33,874 nucleotides of DNA from NCBI RefSeq assembly GCF_016648105.1, contig NZ_JACVVE010000050.1, positions 1-33,874 on the forward strand, read 5' to 3'. This document shows positions 7,647 to 15,912 of the stretch, piece by piece (the first letter of the stretch is position 1; each line of letters begins with the position of its first letter). A program made the position numbers and the translations under genes. Source of the stretch: Pseudomonas sp. S31. Lineage in GTDB: Bacteria > Pseudomonadota > Gammaproteobacteria > Pseudomonadales > Pseudomonadaceae. The notes beneath the pieces are model-generated. The model worked only from the letters and a program-made list of their open reading frames with translations, did no database searches and was not told where the DNA came from.

Positions 7647-8605
7647 CCGATGAAACTCTCGCGGTCCTGGTTGAGCAGCGACAGCAGCCAGACGAAGTCG
7701 TCGGGCAGCGGCGATTCCCATTCCATCCGCTCACCGGTGGTCGGGTGCACCAACGCCAGGAACCGAGCATGCAGGGCCTGACGCGGGAAGGTCTTGACCG
7801 CCTGGACCATGGTCTGGCTGGCCGCCGGTGGAATACGGAAGCGGCCACCGTAGGTCTGGTCGCCGACCAGCGGGAAGCCGACATGGGCCATGTGCACGCG
7901 GATCTGGTGGGTACGGCCGGTTTCCAGCTTGACCCGCACGTGGGTGTGCGAGCGGAAGCGCTTGAGCACGCGGTAGTGGCTGACAGCCGGCTTGCCGCCG
8001 TCGGTCACCGCCATGCGCTGGCGCATGCCGCCATGACGGCCGATCGGCGCGTCGATCTTGCCACCGGCAGTGACCACGCCGACCACGATGCATTCATAGA
8101 TGCGGCTGACCGAGCGCTTTTGCAGCTGGTCGACCAGGATGGTCTGCGCCTGCAGGGTCTTGGCCACCACCATCAGGCCGGTGGTGTCCTTGTCCAGGCG
8201 GTGGACGATGCCGGCACGCGGGACATTGATGATGTCCGGCACGTGGTGCAGCAACGCGTTGAGCAAAGTGCCGCTGGCATGCCCGGCGGCCGGGTGCACC
8301 ACCAGGCCGGCCGGCTTGTTGATCACCAAGATCTGGTCGTCCTCATAGACAATGTCCAGCTCGATGTCCTCGGCCTCCCATTCGCCCTGGGCTTCCTGCT
8401 CGGCGTTCAGTGCCAGCAGCGAGCCACCATGGACGGTGTCGCGCGGACGCACGACCGCGCCGTCGACCGTCAGGCGGCCCTCTTTGATCCACGAAGTAAG
8501 CCGCGAACGCGAATACTCGGCGAACAATTGGGCGGCGACCTGGTCGAGGCGTTGCCCGCCCAGTTCGGACGGTACCTCTGCGCTAAGTTGAATGATCTCG
8601 GACAT
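7643..8605 (-). CDS. rluD: 23S rRNA pseudouridine(1911/1915/1917) synthase RluD
   Basis: A 320-residue enzyme that converts uridines in helix 69 of 23S rRNA to pseudouridine, needed for normal ribosome assembly. An S4 RNA-binding domain (about 18-80; RLDQVAAQLF, SRSRLTSWIKEG) precedes the RluA-type catalytic domain with the signature GIVHRLDKDTTGLMVVAK, catalytic Asp138. The RTHQIRVH motif follows later. The start is the ATG at 8605 (MSEIIQLSAEV). The open frame continues upstream antisense to bamD, but that extension has no homology and is not used. It is divergent from bamD across 147 bp and overlaps pgeF by four bases. Confidence 0.95.
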   Translation of the reverse strand: MSEIIQLSAEVPSELGGQRLDQVAAQLFAEYSRSRLTSWIKEGRLTVDGAVVRPRDTVHGGSLLALNAEQEAQGEWEAEDIELDIVYEDDQILVINKPAGLVVHPAAGHASGTLLNALLHHVPDIINVPRAGIVHRLDKDTTGLMVVAKTLQAQTILVDQLQKRSVSRIYECIVVGVVTAGGKIDAPIGRHGGMRQRMAVTDGGKPAVSHYRVLKRFRSHTHVRVKLETGRTHQIRVHMAHVGFPLVGDQTYGGRFRIPPAASQTMVQAVKTFPRQALHARFLALVHPTTGERMEWESPLPDDFVWLLSLLNQDRESFIG

Positions 8606-8752
8606 GCTCGATTCGGCGGGCGCACAGCCTTTGGTTTCGGCTGCGCGCTTGTGGTTAAATACGGCTTCTTTTGCCCCGGGCTCGGCCGGGGTGGTCATCA
8701 TAACAGGACGGCACCGCCCAAGACAGCGGCCGTCAAAGGGACGCAAGCCGCT

Positions 8753-9772
8753 ATGCAAGTGAAACACCTGCTGCTGATCGCCATCCTCGGGCTCACCGCG
8801 GCCTGTTCCTCCAACAAGGAAGTCATCGACGAGAACCTCAGCGAGGCCGAGCTGTACCAGCAGGCCCAGGCTGACCTGGACAACTCCAGCTACACCAGCG
8901 CCGTGAACAAGCTCAAGGCCCTGGAGTCGCGTTACCCGTTCGGTCGCTACGCCGACCAGGCGCAGCTCGAGCTGATCTACGCCAACTACAAGAACTCCGA
9001 GCCTGAAGCCGCCAAATCGGCCGCCGAGCGCTTCATCCGCCTGCACCCGCAGCACCCGAACGTCGACTACGCCTACTACCTCAAGGGCCTGACCTCGTTC
9101 GACCAGGACCGTGGCCTGCTGGCGCGCTTCCTGCCGCTGGACATGACCAAGCGTGACCCGGGTGCCGCCCGCGACTCGTACAACGAGTTCGCCCAGCTGA
9201 CCAGCCGCTTCCCCAACAGCCGCTACGCGCCGGACGCCAAGCAGCGCATGATCTACCTGCGCAACCTGCTGGCCTCCTACGAGATCCACGTGGCCGACTA
9301 CTACCTGAGCCGCCAGGCCTACGTCGCCGCCGCCAACCGTGGCCGCTACGTGGTGGAAAACTTCCAGGAAACCCCGTCGGTCGGCGATGGCCTGGCGATC
9401 ATGGTCGAGTCGTACCAGAAGATGCACTTGGACGAACTGGCCGCCACCAGCCTGGAAACCCTCAAGCTGAACTACCCGGACCACCCGAGCCTGGCCGGCG
9501 GCGAGTTCCAGCCGAAGCAGACCGAGTCCGATGGCCGTGGCTGGCTGTCCAAGGCCACCCTGGGCCTGATCGAGACCAGCACGCCGCTGCCGCCGGGTGA
9601 AACCCGCGCCAACCAGGACGTGGTCAAGCAGTTCCAGGACGCCCGCGACGAGATCCCGACCGAGCTGCTGCCCAAGGACGAGGACGGCAACCCGATCCTG
9701 CCGGAAGGTCCGAAAGAAGCCGAGAAAGAGCGCTCGTGGTTCAGCTACATGACCTTCGGTCTGTTCGACTGA
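8753..9772 (+). CDS. bamD: Outer membrane protein assembly factor BamD (ComL)
   Basis: A 339-residue lipoprotein of the BAM complex, which inserts beta-barrel proteins into the outer membrane. BamD is the essential lipoprotein that contacts BamA. The signal peptide is MQVKHLLLIAILGLTAAC, with Cys18 as the predicted lipidated residue. Five TPR-like repeats follow (for example SEAELYQQAQADLDNSSYTS, and the GRYADQAQLELIYANY stretch). The C-terminal tail beyond residue 240 is longer and more charged than in E. coli BamD (245 residues), as usual in Pseudomonas. AAAGGGA lies upstream of the ATG at 8753. A possible promoter has TTGGTT (8631-8636) and TTAAAT (8655-8660), but it is weak. Confidence 0.96.
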   Translation: MQVKHLLLIAILGLTAACSSNKEVIDENLSEAELYQQAQADLDNSSYTSAVNKLKALESRYPFGRYADQAQLELIYANYKNSEPEAAKSAAERFIRLHPQHPNVDYAYYLKGLTSFDQDRGLLARFLPLDMTKRDPGAARDSYNEFAQLTSRFPNSRYAPDAKQRMIYLRNLLASYEIHVADYYLSRQAYVAAANRGRYVVENFQETPSVGDGLAIMVESYQKMHLDELAATSLETLKLNYPDHPSLAGGEFQPKQTESDGRGWLSKATLGLIETSTPLPPGETRANQDVVKQFQDARDEIPTELLPKDEDGNPILPEGPKEAEKERSWFSYMTFGLFD

Positions 9773-9788
9773 TCCACGCCGCAACGTG

Positions 9789-9817
9789 AAAGGGAGGCCT
9801 CTGGGTCTCCCTTTTTT
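9789..9817 (+). terminator. bamD rho-independent terminator
   Basis: AAAGGGAG pairs with CTCCCTTT around a ten-base loop, followed by a T run, starting 17 bases after the bamD stop codon. Confidence 0.9.
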
Positions 9818-9867
9818 ATTGGCCGCGCCCTAGACTGTCGGCTTCCCTTTCCAACAAGCTGGACACC

Positions 9868-10098
9868 ATGGTTCGCCTACTTTTCTGGATTGCCGTGATC
9901 GCTGCCGCGGTATGGCTGTGGCGCAAGTTCAAGATCAATCAGCAATCGCACCCCGAGCCCAAGCTCGACGCGCCGTTGCGCATGGTGCGCTGCGCCCATT
10001 GCGGCGTGCACCTGCCCAATGACCGGGCGCTGCAACTGGGCAGTGACTGGTATTGCAGCCAGGCGCACCTGGAGCAGGGGCCTGGGCGCAAGGGCTGA
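9868..10098 (+). CDS. PP0621 family protein (small membrane-anchored zinc-ribbon-like)
   Basis: A 76-residue protein. An N-terminal membrane helix (residues 3-18, RLLFWIAVIAAAVWLW) is followed by a basic stretch, a linker and a small Cys/His cluster: CAHCG (about 42-46) and YCSQAH (about 62-67). This looks like half of a zinc ribbon facing the cytoplasm. It matches the Pseudomonas PP0621 family, of unknown function. It lies between bamD and the GntR gene, and the bamD terminator and a REP pair isolate it from both. I see no clear promoter. Confidence 0.75.
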   Translation: MVRLLFWIAVIAAAVWLWRKFKINQQSHPEPKLDAPLRMVRCAHCGVHLPNDRALQLGSDWYCSQAHLEQGPGRKG

Positions 10099-10109
10099 GC
10101 CCCTCCCCC

Positions 10110-10196
10110 CTGTAGGAGCGGGTTTACCCGCGAAGAGGCCACTGCGGTGGATGGCACGGGCGCTGCCCGTGTTCGCGGGTAAACCCGCTCCTACAC
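10110..10196. repeat. REP pair (inverted) with internal hairpin
   Basis: CTGTAGGAGCGGGTTTACCC at 10110 onward is inverted as GCGGGTAAACCCGCTCCTAC ending at 10194. Between them lies a perfect hairpin CACGGGC-gct-GCCCGTG. It separates the PP0621-type gene from the GntR-led cluster. Confidence 0.88.
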
Positions 10197-10286
10197 AACT
10201 ATCAGTGTCCCCACACCCGCAGCACATATCCCTCCCCGACCCTTTCGCACCATTTGCGACCCCTCGCATTGACCCCGCCGGGTAAC

Positions 10287-10332
10287 TTTCGCTAAATCCT
10301 ATTTATCCGCATAAATATGAAAAATAGCGAAA
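10287..10332. promoter_or_regulatory. Nested dyad over the gntR start codon (candidate autoregulatory operator)
   Basis: Outer arms TTTCGCTA (10287-10294) and TAGCGAAA (10325-10332) are perfect inverses. Inner arms TATTTAT (10300-10306) and ATAAATA (10311-10317) are perfect inverses around CCGC. Their centres differ by one base. The dyad covers the ATG at 10317 and touches the alternative ATG at 10332. It could be a repressor site or an RNA fold that hides the start. Confidence 0.45.
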
Positions 10333-11096
10333 TGCTCAAGCCCAAACCCAAGCGCCAGAAGCTGTCCGACGTGATCGTCGAATCGGTCAAGCGCTCGATC
10401 GTCACCGAAGCGCTGCACCCCGGCGACCGCCTGCCCACCGAGCGCGAGCTGATGGAGCACTTCGCGTGCTCGAAGGGCACCGCCCGCGAGGCGCTCAAGG
10501 CGCTGGAGGTCGAGGGCCTGGTCAGCACCCGCACCGGCCCCAGCGGCGGCGCCTACCTCAACGAGGTTGGCACCGAGCCGGCCAGCCGGGCCCTGCGCAA
10601 CTACCTGCACTTCCAGCACCTGGATGGCGAGCAGGTCTACCAGCTGCGCAAGGTCATCGAGGTGGAGCTGGCGGTGTCGGTGATGGGCAAGCTCAGCGCC
10701 GAAGACTACGCCGCGCTGCAAGCCAACATCGACTTCTGCAGTGCCCCGGAAGACAGCGAACAGGGCCAACGTGAACAGCGCCTGGCCGAACTGGAGTTCC
10801 ACAACCTGCTGGCCGATCGCTGCCCCAATCCACTGCTGCGCTTCATGGCCACCTTCCTCAACGACCTGCTGCGCGACCTGGTGGTGCTGAAAAAAGCCTA
10901 CCTGCCCAAGCGCCAGCAGTTCGCCGCAGCCAACATCGACTACCACAAGCAGCTGTTGCTGGCCTTGCGCGCCAGCGACGAGGCCGCCGTTCGCCGGCTG
11001 ATGCACGAGCACATGTGCGACGCCGAACACCACATGACCGCGCTCGAAGGCGAGGTTGCCCGCCATTTCCTCCTGGAGTTCGCCCACCACCACTGA
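10317..11096 (+). CDS. GntR/FadR-family transcriptional regulator
   Basis: A 259-residue regulator. The N-terminal winged helix-turn-helix (about 18-85) contains the GntR signature (GDRLPTERELMEHFACSKGT, then AREALKALEVEGLV). A C-terminal all-helical FCD ligand-binding domain (about 105-235) carries spaced Asp/His residues (for example EFHNLLADRC, and HKQLLLAL followed by HEHMCDAEHH). The FCD type normally binds small carboxylates or amino-acid-like effectors. The start is uncertain: the ATG at 10317 and the ATG at 10332 are both in frame, neither has a good ribosome-binding site, and both sit in a nested dyad. It is upstream and co-directional with the ABC transporter and hydrolase genes, so it most likely controls them. 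Confidence 0.88.
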   Translation: MKNSEMLKPKPKRQKLSDVIVESVKRSIVTEALHPGDRLPTERELMEHFACSKGTAREALKALEVEGLVSTRTGPSGGAYLNEVGTEPASRALRNYLHFQHLDGEQVYQLRKVIEVELAVSVMGKLSAEDYAALQANIDFCSAPEDSEQGQREQRLAELEFHNLLADRCPNPLLRFMATFLNDLLRDLVVLKKAYLPKRQQFAAANIDYHKQLLLALRASDEAAVRRLMHEHMCDAEHHMTALEGEVARHFLLEFAHHH

Positions 11097-11187
11097 ACCG
11101 CCTGCACAGAGGCCTGCACACAGGCCCGGCAGTACCCGCTTTGCCATTGCTGCTCCTGCCTAATAACCACAAACAAGGAGTCAACCC

Positions 11188-12390
11188 ATGCAAAGACGTA
11201 CCCTGCTCAAGGCAGGCCTTGCCCTGGGTGCCCTAGGTAGCTTCCCGCTGGGAGCGCACCGGGCATTCGCCGACGAACCGCTGACCTTCTACGGGCTCAA
11301 GTCGATGTCTGGCGCCTTCGCCAGCTACGGCAAGTACGCCGACATGGGCTCGCGCCTGGCCATCGCCGAGCACCCGCAACTGCTCGGGCACCCGCTCAAG
11401 TACAAGGTCATCGACACCGAAGGCAATGCCGGCAAGGCCGTGCGCAAGGTGCAGGAGGCCATCGGCCAGGATGGCGCTCGGTTTTTCCAAGGCTGCACCC
11501 TGTCGTCCTCGGCCCTGGCGGTGTCGAAGGAGATCCACAAGGCCGGTGGCGTGTTCATGACCCCAGTCGGCGCCGACGAGATCACCGGCAAGGATTGCAA
11601 CAGCTCGACCTTCCGCTGGTCGGTGCCCACCTACGGCGCCATCCGCGAGACCCTGGTGCCGATGATCCGCCAACTGCCCCAGGCCAAGCGCTGGTACACC
11701 ATCACCCCGCAATACGTGTTCGGCGATGCCCTGCTGGACAACGCCCGCAAGGTGTTCGCCGAGTTCGGCGTCGAACACATCGGCAACAGTTACCACTCGC
11801 TGCAGGAACAGGAGTTCTCCGGCTACCTGACCAACGCCATCGCCGCCAAGCCCGACGTGCTGGTACTGCTCAACTTCGGCAGCCAGGCCTCCAACGCCCT
11901 GCGTCAGGCGGTGAACTTCGGCATCAAGGACCGTATGAAAGTGCTGATGGTGTGGTCGGCCGGGCTCGACCAGTTCCAGGAACTGGGCAGCGACATGCTC
12001 GAGGGCGTGTACCTGGGCGCGCAGTACTGGCACCAGGTCGATACGCCGCTGAACAAACAGCTGGTCGCGGCCACGCAAAAGGCCTACGGCATCAACCCCA
12101 ACTACCCGTTGGCCGCCGACTACATAGGCACCAAGGTGATACTCGAAGCCATCGTCAAGGCCGGCAGCCTGGACGGCGCCGCAGTGGCGGCCGCCTTGCA
12201 GGGCATGCGTTTCCAGGGCCCGACCGGCGACGAGCTGATCCGCCCGGGCGACCACCAGGTGCTCAAGGACTACTACCTGCTGCTAGGCAAGGCCCAGGGG
12301 CAGATGCGCGACGAGGACGACCTGGCCGAAGTGATCAGTTCCGGCCGTTCGTTCGTCGAGGTCGACCACACCGGATGCGCCTTGGCCTGA
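11188..12390 (+). CDS. Branched-chain amino acid/amide-type ABC transporter substrate-binding protein (Tat signal)
   Basis: A 400-residue periplasmic binding protein of the LivK/amide-urea type (Periplas_BP_6 family). The N-terminus is a twin-arginine-like signal (QRRTLLKAG, hydrophobic core, AFA before the cut at about residue 28), so export of the folded protein by Tat is predicted. Two alternating alpha/beta lobes follow, with GAFASYG near residue 45 and a switch segment RWSVPTYGAI. The ligand cannot be read from the sequence. AAGGAG lies seven bases before the ATG. It is the first structural gene of the cluster, 91 bp after the GntR gene, with which it may be co-transcribed. Confidence 0.9.
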   Translation: MQRRTLLKAGLALGALGSFPLGAHRAFADEPLTFYGLKSMSGAFASYGKYADMGSRLAIAEHPQLLGHPLKYKVIDTEGNAGKAVRKVQEAIGQDGARFFQGCTLSSSALAVSKEIHKAGGVFMTPVGADEITGKDCNSSTFRWSVPTYGAIRETLVPMIRQLPQAKRWYTITPQYVFGDALLDNARKVFAEFGVEHIGNSYHSLQEQEFSGYLTNAIAAKPDVLVLLNFGSQASNALRQAVNFGIKDRMKVLMVWSAGLDQFQELGSDMLEGVYLGAQYWHQVDTPLNKQLVAATQKAYGINPNYPLAADYIGTKVILEAIVKAGSLDGAAVAAALQGMRFQGPTGDELIRPGDHQVLKDYYLLLGKAQGQMRDEDDLAEVISSGRSFVEVDHTGCALA

Positions 12391-12455
12391 GGCCGCGGCG
12401 CCAGTCACACCCACTCGTACAGGCAGCCGCGCCGCGCGCTGTCGAGGGCACGCTC

Positions 12456-13316
12456 ATGCTCGATTTGTACCTGTTCCAACTGCTCAACGGCCTGGGCCTG
12501 GGGATGATCTACTTCCTCATCGCCGTGGGCCTGACGATCATTTTCGGCCTGCTCAACTTCGTCAACTTCGCCCACGGCGCCTTCTTCCTGCTGGGCGCCT
12601 ACCTGTGCTACACCGCCGTGGCCCTGACCGGCAACTTCTGGCTGGCGCTGCTGATCGCGCCGCTGGTGGTCGCAGCCCTGGCCTGGGCGGTGGAGCGGCT
12701 GTTGATCAAGCGTATCTACCATTTGCCGCACACCTTCCAGATCCTCGTCACCCTGGGGATCGCGCTGATCATCCAGGAAGCCTCGGTGCTGATCTGGGGC
12801 CCGGTGGGCAAGAACATCGCGGTGCCGCCTGAGCTGCGCGGCGTGCTGATCGTCGGCGACTTCATCTACCCCTATTACCGGCTATTCCTGATCGGCTTCG
12901 CCGCGCTGATCGGCCTGGGCCTGTGGCTGCTGCTCGAGCGCACCCGCTTCGGCGCACTGGTGCGCGCTGGCAGTGAAAGCACCGAGACAGTGTCGCTGCT
13001 GGGCACCAACATCTTCCGCCTGTTCTCGCTGACCTTCGCCCTGGGCGTGGGCCTGGCCGGGGTCGCCGGCGTGCTGTTCGCCCCGCTGCGCGGCGCCCAG
13101 CCATTCGTCGGCCCGGAAATCCTCGGCATCGCCTTCGTGGTGGTGGTGATCGGCGGCATGGGCTCGTTCGGTGGCGCCCTGGTCGGTGGCCTGCTGGTGG
13201 GCGTGGTGCAAAGCATGATGACCAGCCTCTGGCCGCAAGGCGCCAGCCTGATGATCTACGGCGCCATGGCGGCGGTGATCCTGGTCCGTCCTTATGGCCT
13301 GTTCGGGAGAGCATGA
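12456..13316 (+). CDS. Branched-chain amino acid/amide-type ABC transporter permease (LivH-like)
   Basis: A 286-residue inner-membrane permease with about eight membrane segments. It has the LivH-family hallmarks: an N-terminal LNGLGLGMIYFLIAVGLTII followed by FGLLNFVNFAHGAF, and the late GGMGSFGGALVGGLLVGV loop that contacts the ATPase. The start ATG at 12456 follows GAGGG. A longer open frame upstream belongs to the shadow of the binding-protein gene. Its stop overlaps the next permease start as ATGA. It pairs with the LivM-like protein to form the channel. Confidence 0.92.
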   Translation: MLDLYLFQLLNGLGLGMIYFLIAVGLTIIFGLLNFVNFAHGAFFLLGAYLCYTAVALTGNFWLALLIAPLVVAALAWAVERLLIKRIYHLPHTFQILVTLGIALIIQEASVLIWGPVGKNIAVPPELRGVLIVGDFIYPYYRLFLIGFAALIGLGLWLLLERTRFGALVRAGSESTETVSLLGTNIFRLFSLTFALGVGLAGVAGVLFAPLRGAQPFVGPEILGIAFVVVVIGGMGSFGGALVGGLLVGVVQSMMTSLWPQGASLMIYGAMAAVILVRPYGLFGRA

Positions 13317-14338
13317 CGATGAGCGAGAAGAATCCTCTACCGGTATCCAAGGGCCGCGCCCCCGCCCTGCTGTTGCTGGTGCTCGCCAGCCTGGTGGCGC
13401 TGCCGCTGATCCTGCCGTCGGCCACCCTGGCCACCGAGATCCTGATCTTCGCCCTGGCGGCGCTGGCCTGCAACCTGCTGCTCGGCTACACCGGCCTGCT
13501 GTCGTTCGGCCAGGGCATCTTCTTCGGCGTGGGCGCCTATGGCGCGGCGCTGCTGATGATCCACCTGCAGTGGGGCATGTTCGCCGCGCTCCTGGGGGCG
13601 GCCGTATTCGGCGCCTTCCTGGCGCTGCTGGTGGGCGCCCTGGCCATCCGCCGCAAGGGTATCTACTTCGTCATGCTGACCCTGGCCTTCAGCCAGATGG
13701 CGTACTTCCTGGCCTACACCCTGAGCGGCTGGACCGGCGGCGACAACGGCCTGCTCGACGTGCCACGGCCGAACATCGAGATCGCCGGCCATGTGCTGGT
13801 CGACCTGGCCGATCCACGGCACTTCTATGTGTTCGTGGCGCTGCTGTTCCTGCTGATCTTCGCCGCTGCCCTGCGGGTGATCCGCTCGCCGTTCGGCAGC
13901 ACCCTGCTGGCCATTCGCGAGAACGAGACCCGCGCCGCCGCCATCGGCTATGACGTGCGCCACTTCAAGATCCTGGTGTTCATGTTGTCCGGCGCCATCA
14001 CCGGCATCGCCGGGGCGCTGTACGCCATGCTGCTGCACTTCGCGCCGCTGTCGAACATCGACCTGATGATGAGCGAGAACATCCTGATCATGACCATCGT
14101 CGGTGGCACCGGCTCGCTGTTCGGCTCGTTGCTCGGGGCCGGCGCCATCGTGGTGCTCGGCGATGTGCTGTCGGAACTGTGGCCGCGCTGGCTGATGCTG
14201 CTGGGGGCGATCCTGATCCTGGTGGTGGTGTTCATGCGCGGTGGCTTGTGGGGCGGCCTGGCCGACCTCGGCAAGCGCCTGTTGCCATCGCGTTCGGCCG
14301 AGGCCAAGGCCGCCACCAAGACCAAGGAGACCCTGTGA
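13313..14338 (+). CDS. Branched-chain amino acid/amide-type ABC transporter permease (LivM-like)
   Basis: A 341-residue permease. A short cytoplasmic N-terminus precedes eight to ten membrane segments, with the LivM-family stretches YTGLLSFGQGIFFGVGAYGA and, near the end, VGGTGSLFGSLLGA. The C-terminus is a charged tail (about 20 residues, Ala/Lys-rich). The ATG at 13313 overlaps the previous stop. The ATG two codons later (13319) is also possible. Its stop shares one base with the next gene's ATG (TGATG), so translation is tightly coupled. Confidence 0.92.
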   Translation: MTMSEKNPLPVSKGRAPALLLLVLASLVALPLILPSATLATEILIFALAALACNLLLGYTGLLSFGQGIFFGVGAYGAALLMIHLQWGMFAALLGAAVFGAFLALLVGALAIRRKGIYFVMLTLAFSQMAYFLAYTLSGWTGGDNGLLDVPRPNIEIAGHVLVDLADPRHFYVFVALLFLLIFAAALRVIRSPFGSTLLAIRENETRAAAIGYDVRHFKILVFMLSGAITGIAGALYAMLLHFAPLSNIDLMMSENILIMTIVGGTGSLFGSLLGAGAIVVLGDVLSELWPRWLMLLGAILILVVVFMRGGLWGGLADLGKRLLPSRSAEAKAATKTKETL

Positions 14339-15089
14339 TGAGCGACTACCTGCTGCAGACCCACAACCTGGAGCTGGCCTACGGGCCGTTCCGCGCGGTC
14401 GATGGCGTCGACCTCAAGGTCCGCGCCGGCACCATCCACACGGTCATCGGCCCCAACGGCGCCGGCAAGACCAGCCTGTTCCACTGCCTGACCGGCGAGC
14501 GCCAGGCCACCGGCGGCAAGATCCTGTTCAACGGCCAGGACATCATTCGCAAGCCGTCCCACGGACGGGTGGCGCTGGGCATGGCGCGCTCGTTCCAGCT
14601 CACCAGCCTGTTCCAGAACCTCAGCGTGCGCGAGAACCTGCGCCTGGCCGCCCAGGGTCGCGATGGCCTGGGCGCGCTGAACTTCTGGCGCAGCGTGGAG
14701 CACAAGCGCAGCCACTGGGACACCGCCGACCAGGTGCTCGAACGCCTCAAGCTAGACGGGCGCGCCGACACTCTGGCCGGCGAGCTGTCGCACGGCCAGC
14801 AGCGGGTGCTGGAGGTGGGCATGTCGATCTGCGCCAAGCCGACCTTGCTGATGCTCGACGAGCCCACCTCGGGCATGGGCATCGACGACATCCCGGTGAT
14901 GACCGAGCTGATCAGCGACCTGGGCCGCGACCACACCGTGCTGCTGATCGAGCACAACATGAGCATCGTCATGTCGATCAGCCAGCGCATCACCGTCATG
15001 AGCCACGGCCAGATCCTGGTCGAGGGCACCCCGGAACAGGTGCGCAACGACGAGCGCGTGCGCACCGCCTACCTTGGAGAGGCCGCCTG

Positions 15090-15090
<1 letters not shown>
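14338..15090 (+). CDS. ABC transporter ATP-binding protein (LivG-like)
   Basis: A 250-residue nucleotide-binding subunit that powers import together with the LivF-like protein. Walker A is GPNGAGKT (38-45), the Q loop lies near SFQLTSLF, the signature is LSHGQ (150-154; His replaces the usual second Gly, a variant common in this subfamily), Walker B is LLMLDEP (170-176), and the switch His is in LLIEHNM. The insertion between the Q loop and the signature is typical of LivG. It starts on the last base of the preceding stop codon and ends the same way into the next gene. Confidence 0.94.
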
Positions 15091-15785
<695 letters not shown>

Positions 15786-15806
15786 TCCGAACCTGTTTTT
15801 CTGTCC

Positions 15807-15876
15807 CGCCCTCTTCGCGGGTGAACCCGCTCCTACACGGTGCTCTGTAGGAGCGGGTTCACCCGCGAAGAGGCCG
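15807..15876. repeat. REP pair, near-perfect long palindrome
   Basis: CCTCTTCGCGGGTGAACCCG with CTCCTACA is followed eight bases later by its near-exact inverse ending CGCGAAGAGGCC. The arms are about 29 bases long. In RNA it would form a long hairpin between the transporter ATPase and hydrolase genes and may lower distal expression or stabilise upstream mRNA. Confidence 0.9.
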
Positions 15877-15912
15877 GCCCAGACACCACAATTGCAACAG
15901 GAGAGACGCCCC

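Noticed and set aside
10152..10167. A sigma-54-like site (TGGCACG, four bases, CTGCC) upstream of gntR
   Set aside because: It lies in the hairpin between two REP elements. A similar ATGGCAC hairpin appears in the REP at 199-219 (minus strand), so the match comes from the repeat family rather than a promoter.
11097..11187. A sigma-54 or sigma-70 promoter between gntR and the binding-protein gene
   Set aside because: The GG and GC pairs are 13 rather than 10 bases apart, and TTGCCA and TAATAA are only 14 bp apart. Two GCCTGCACA copies (11100-11108 and 11112-11120) are too short to interpret.
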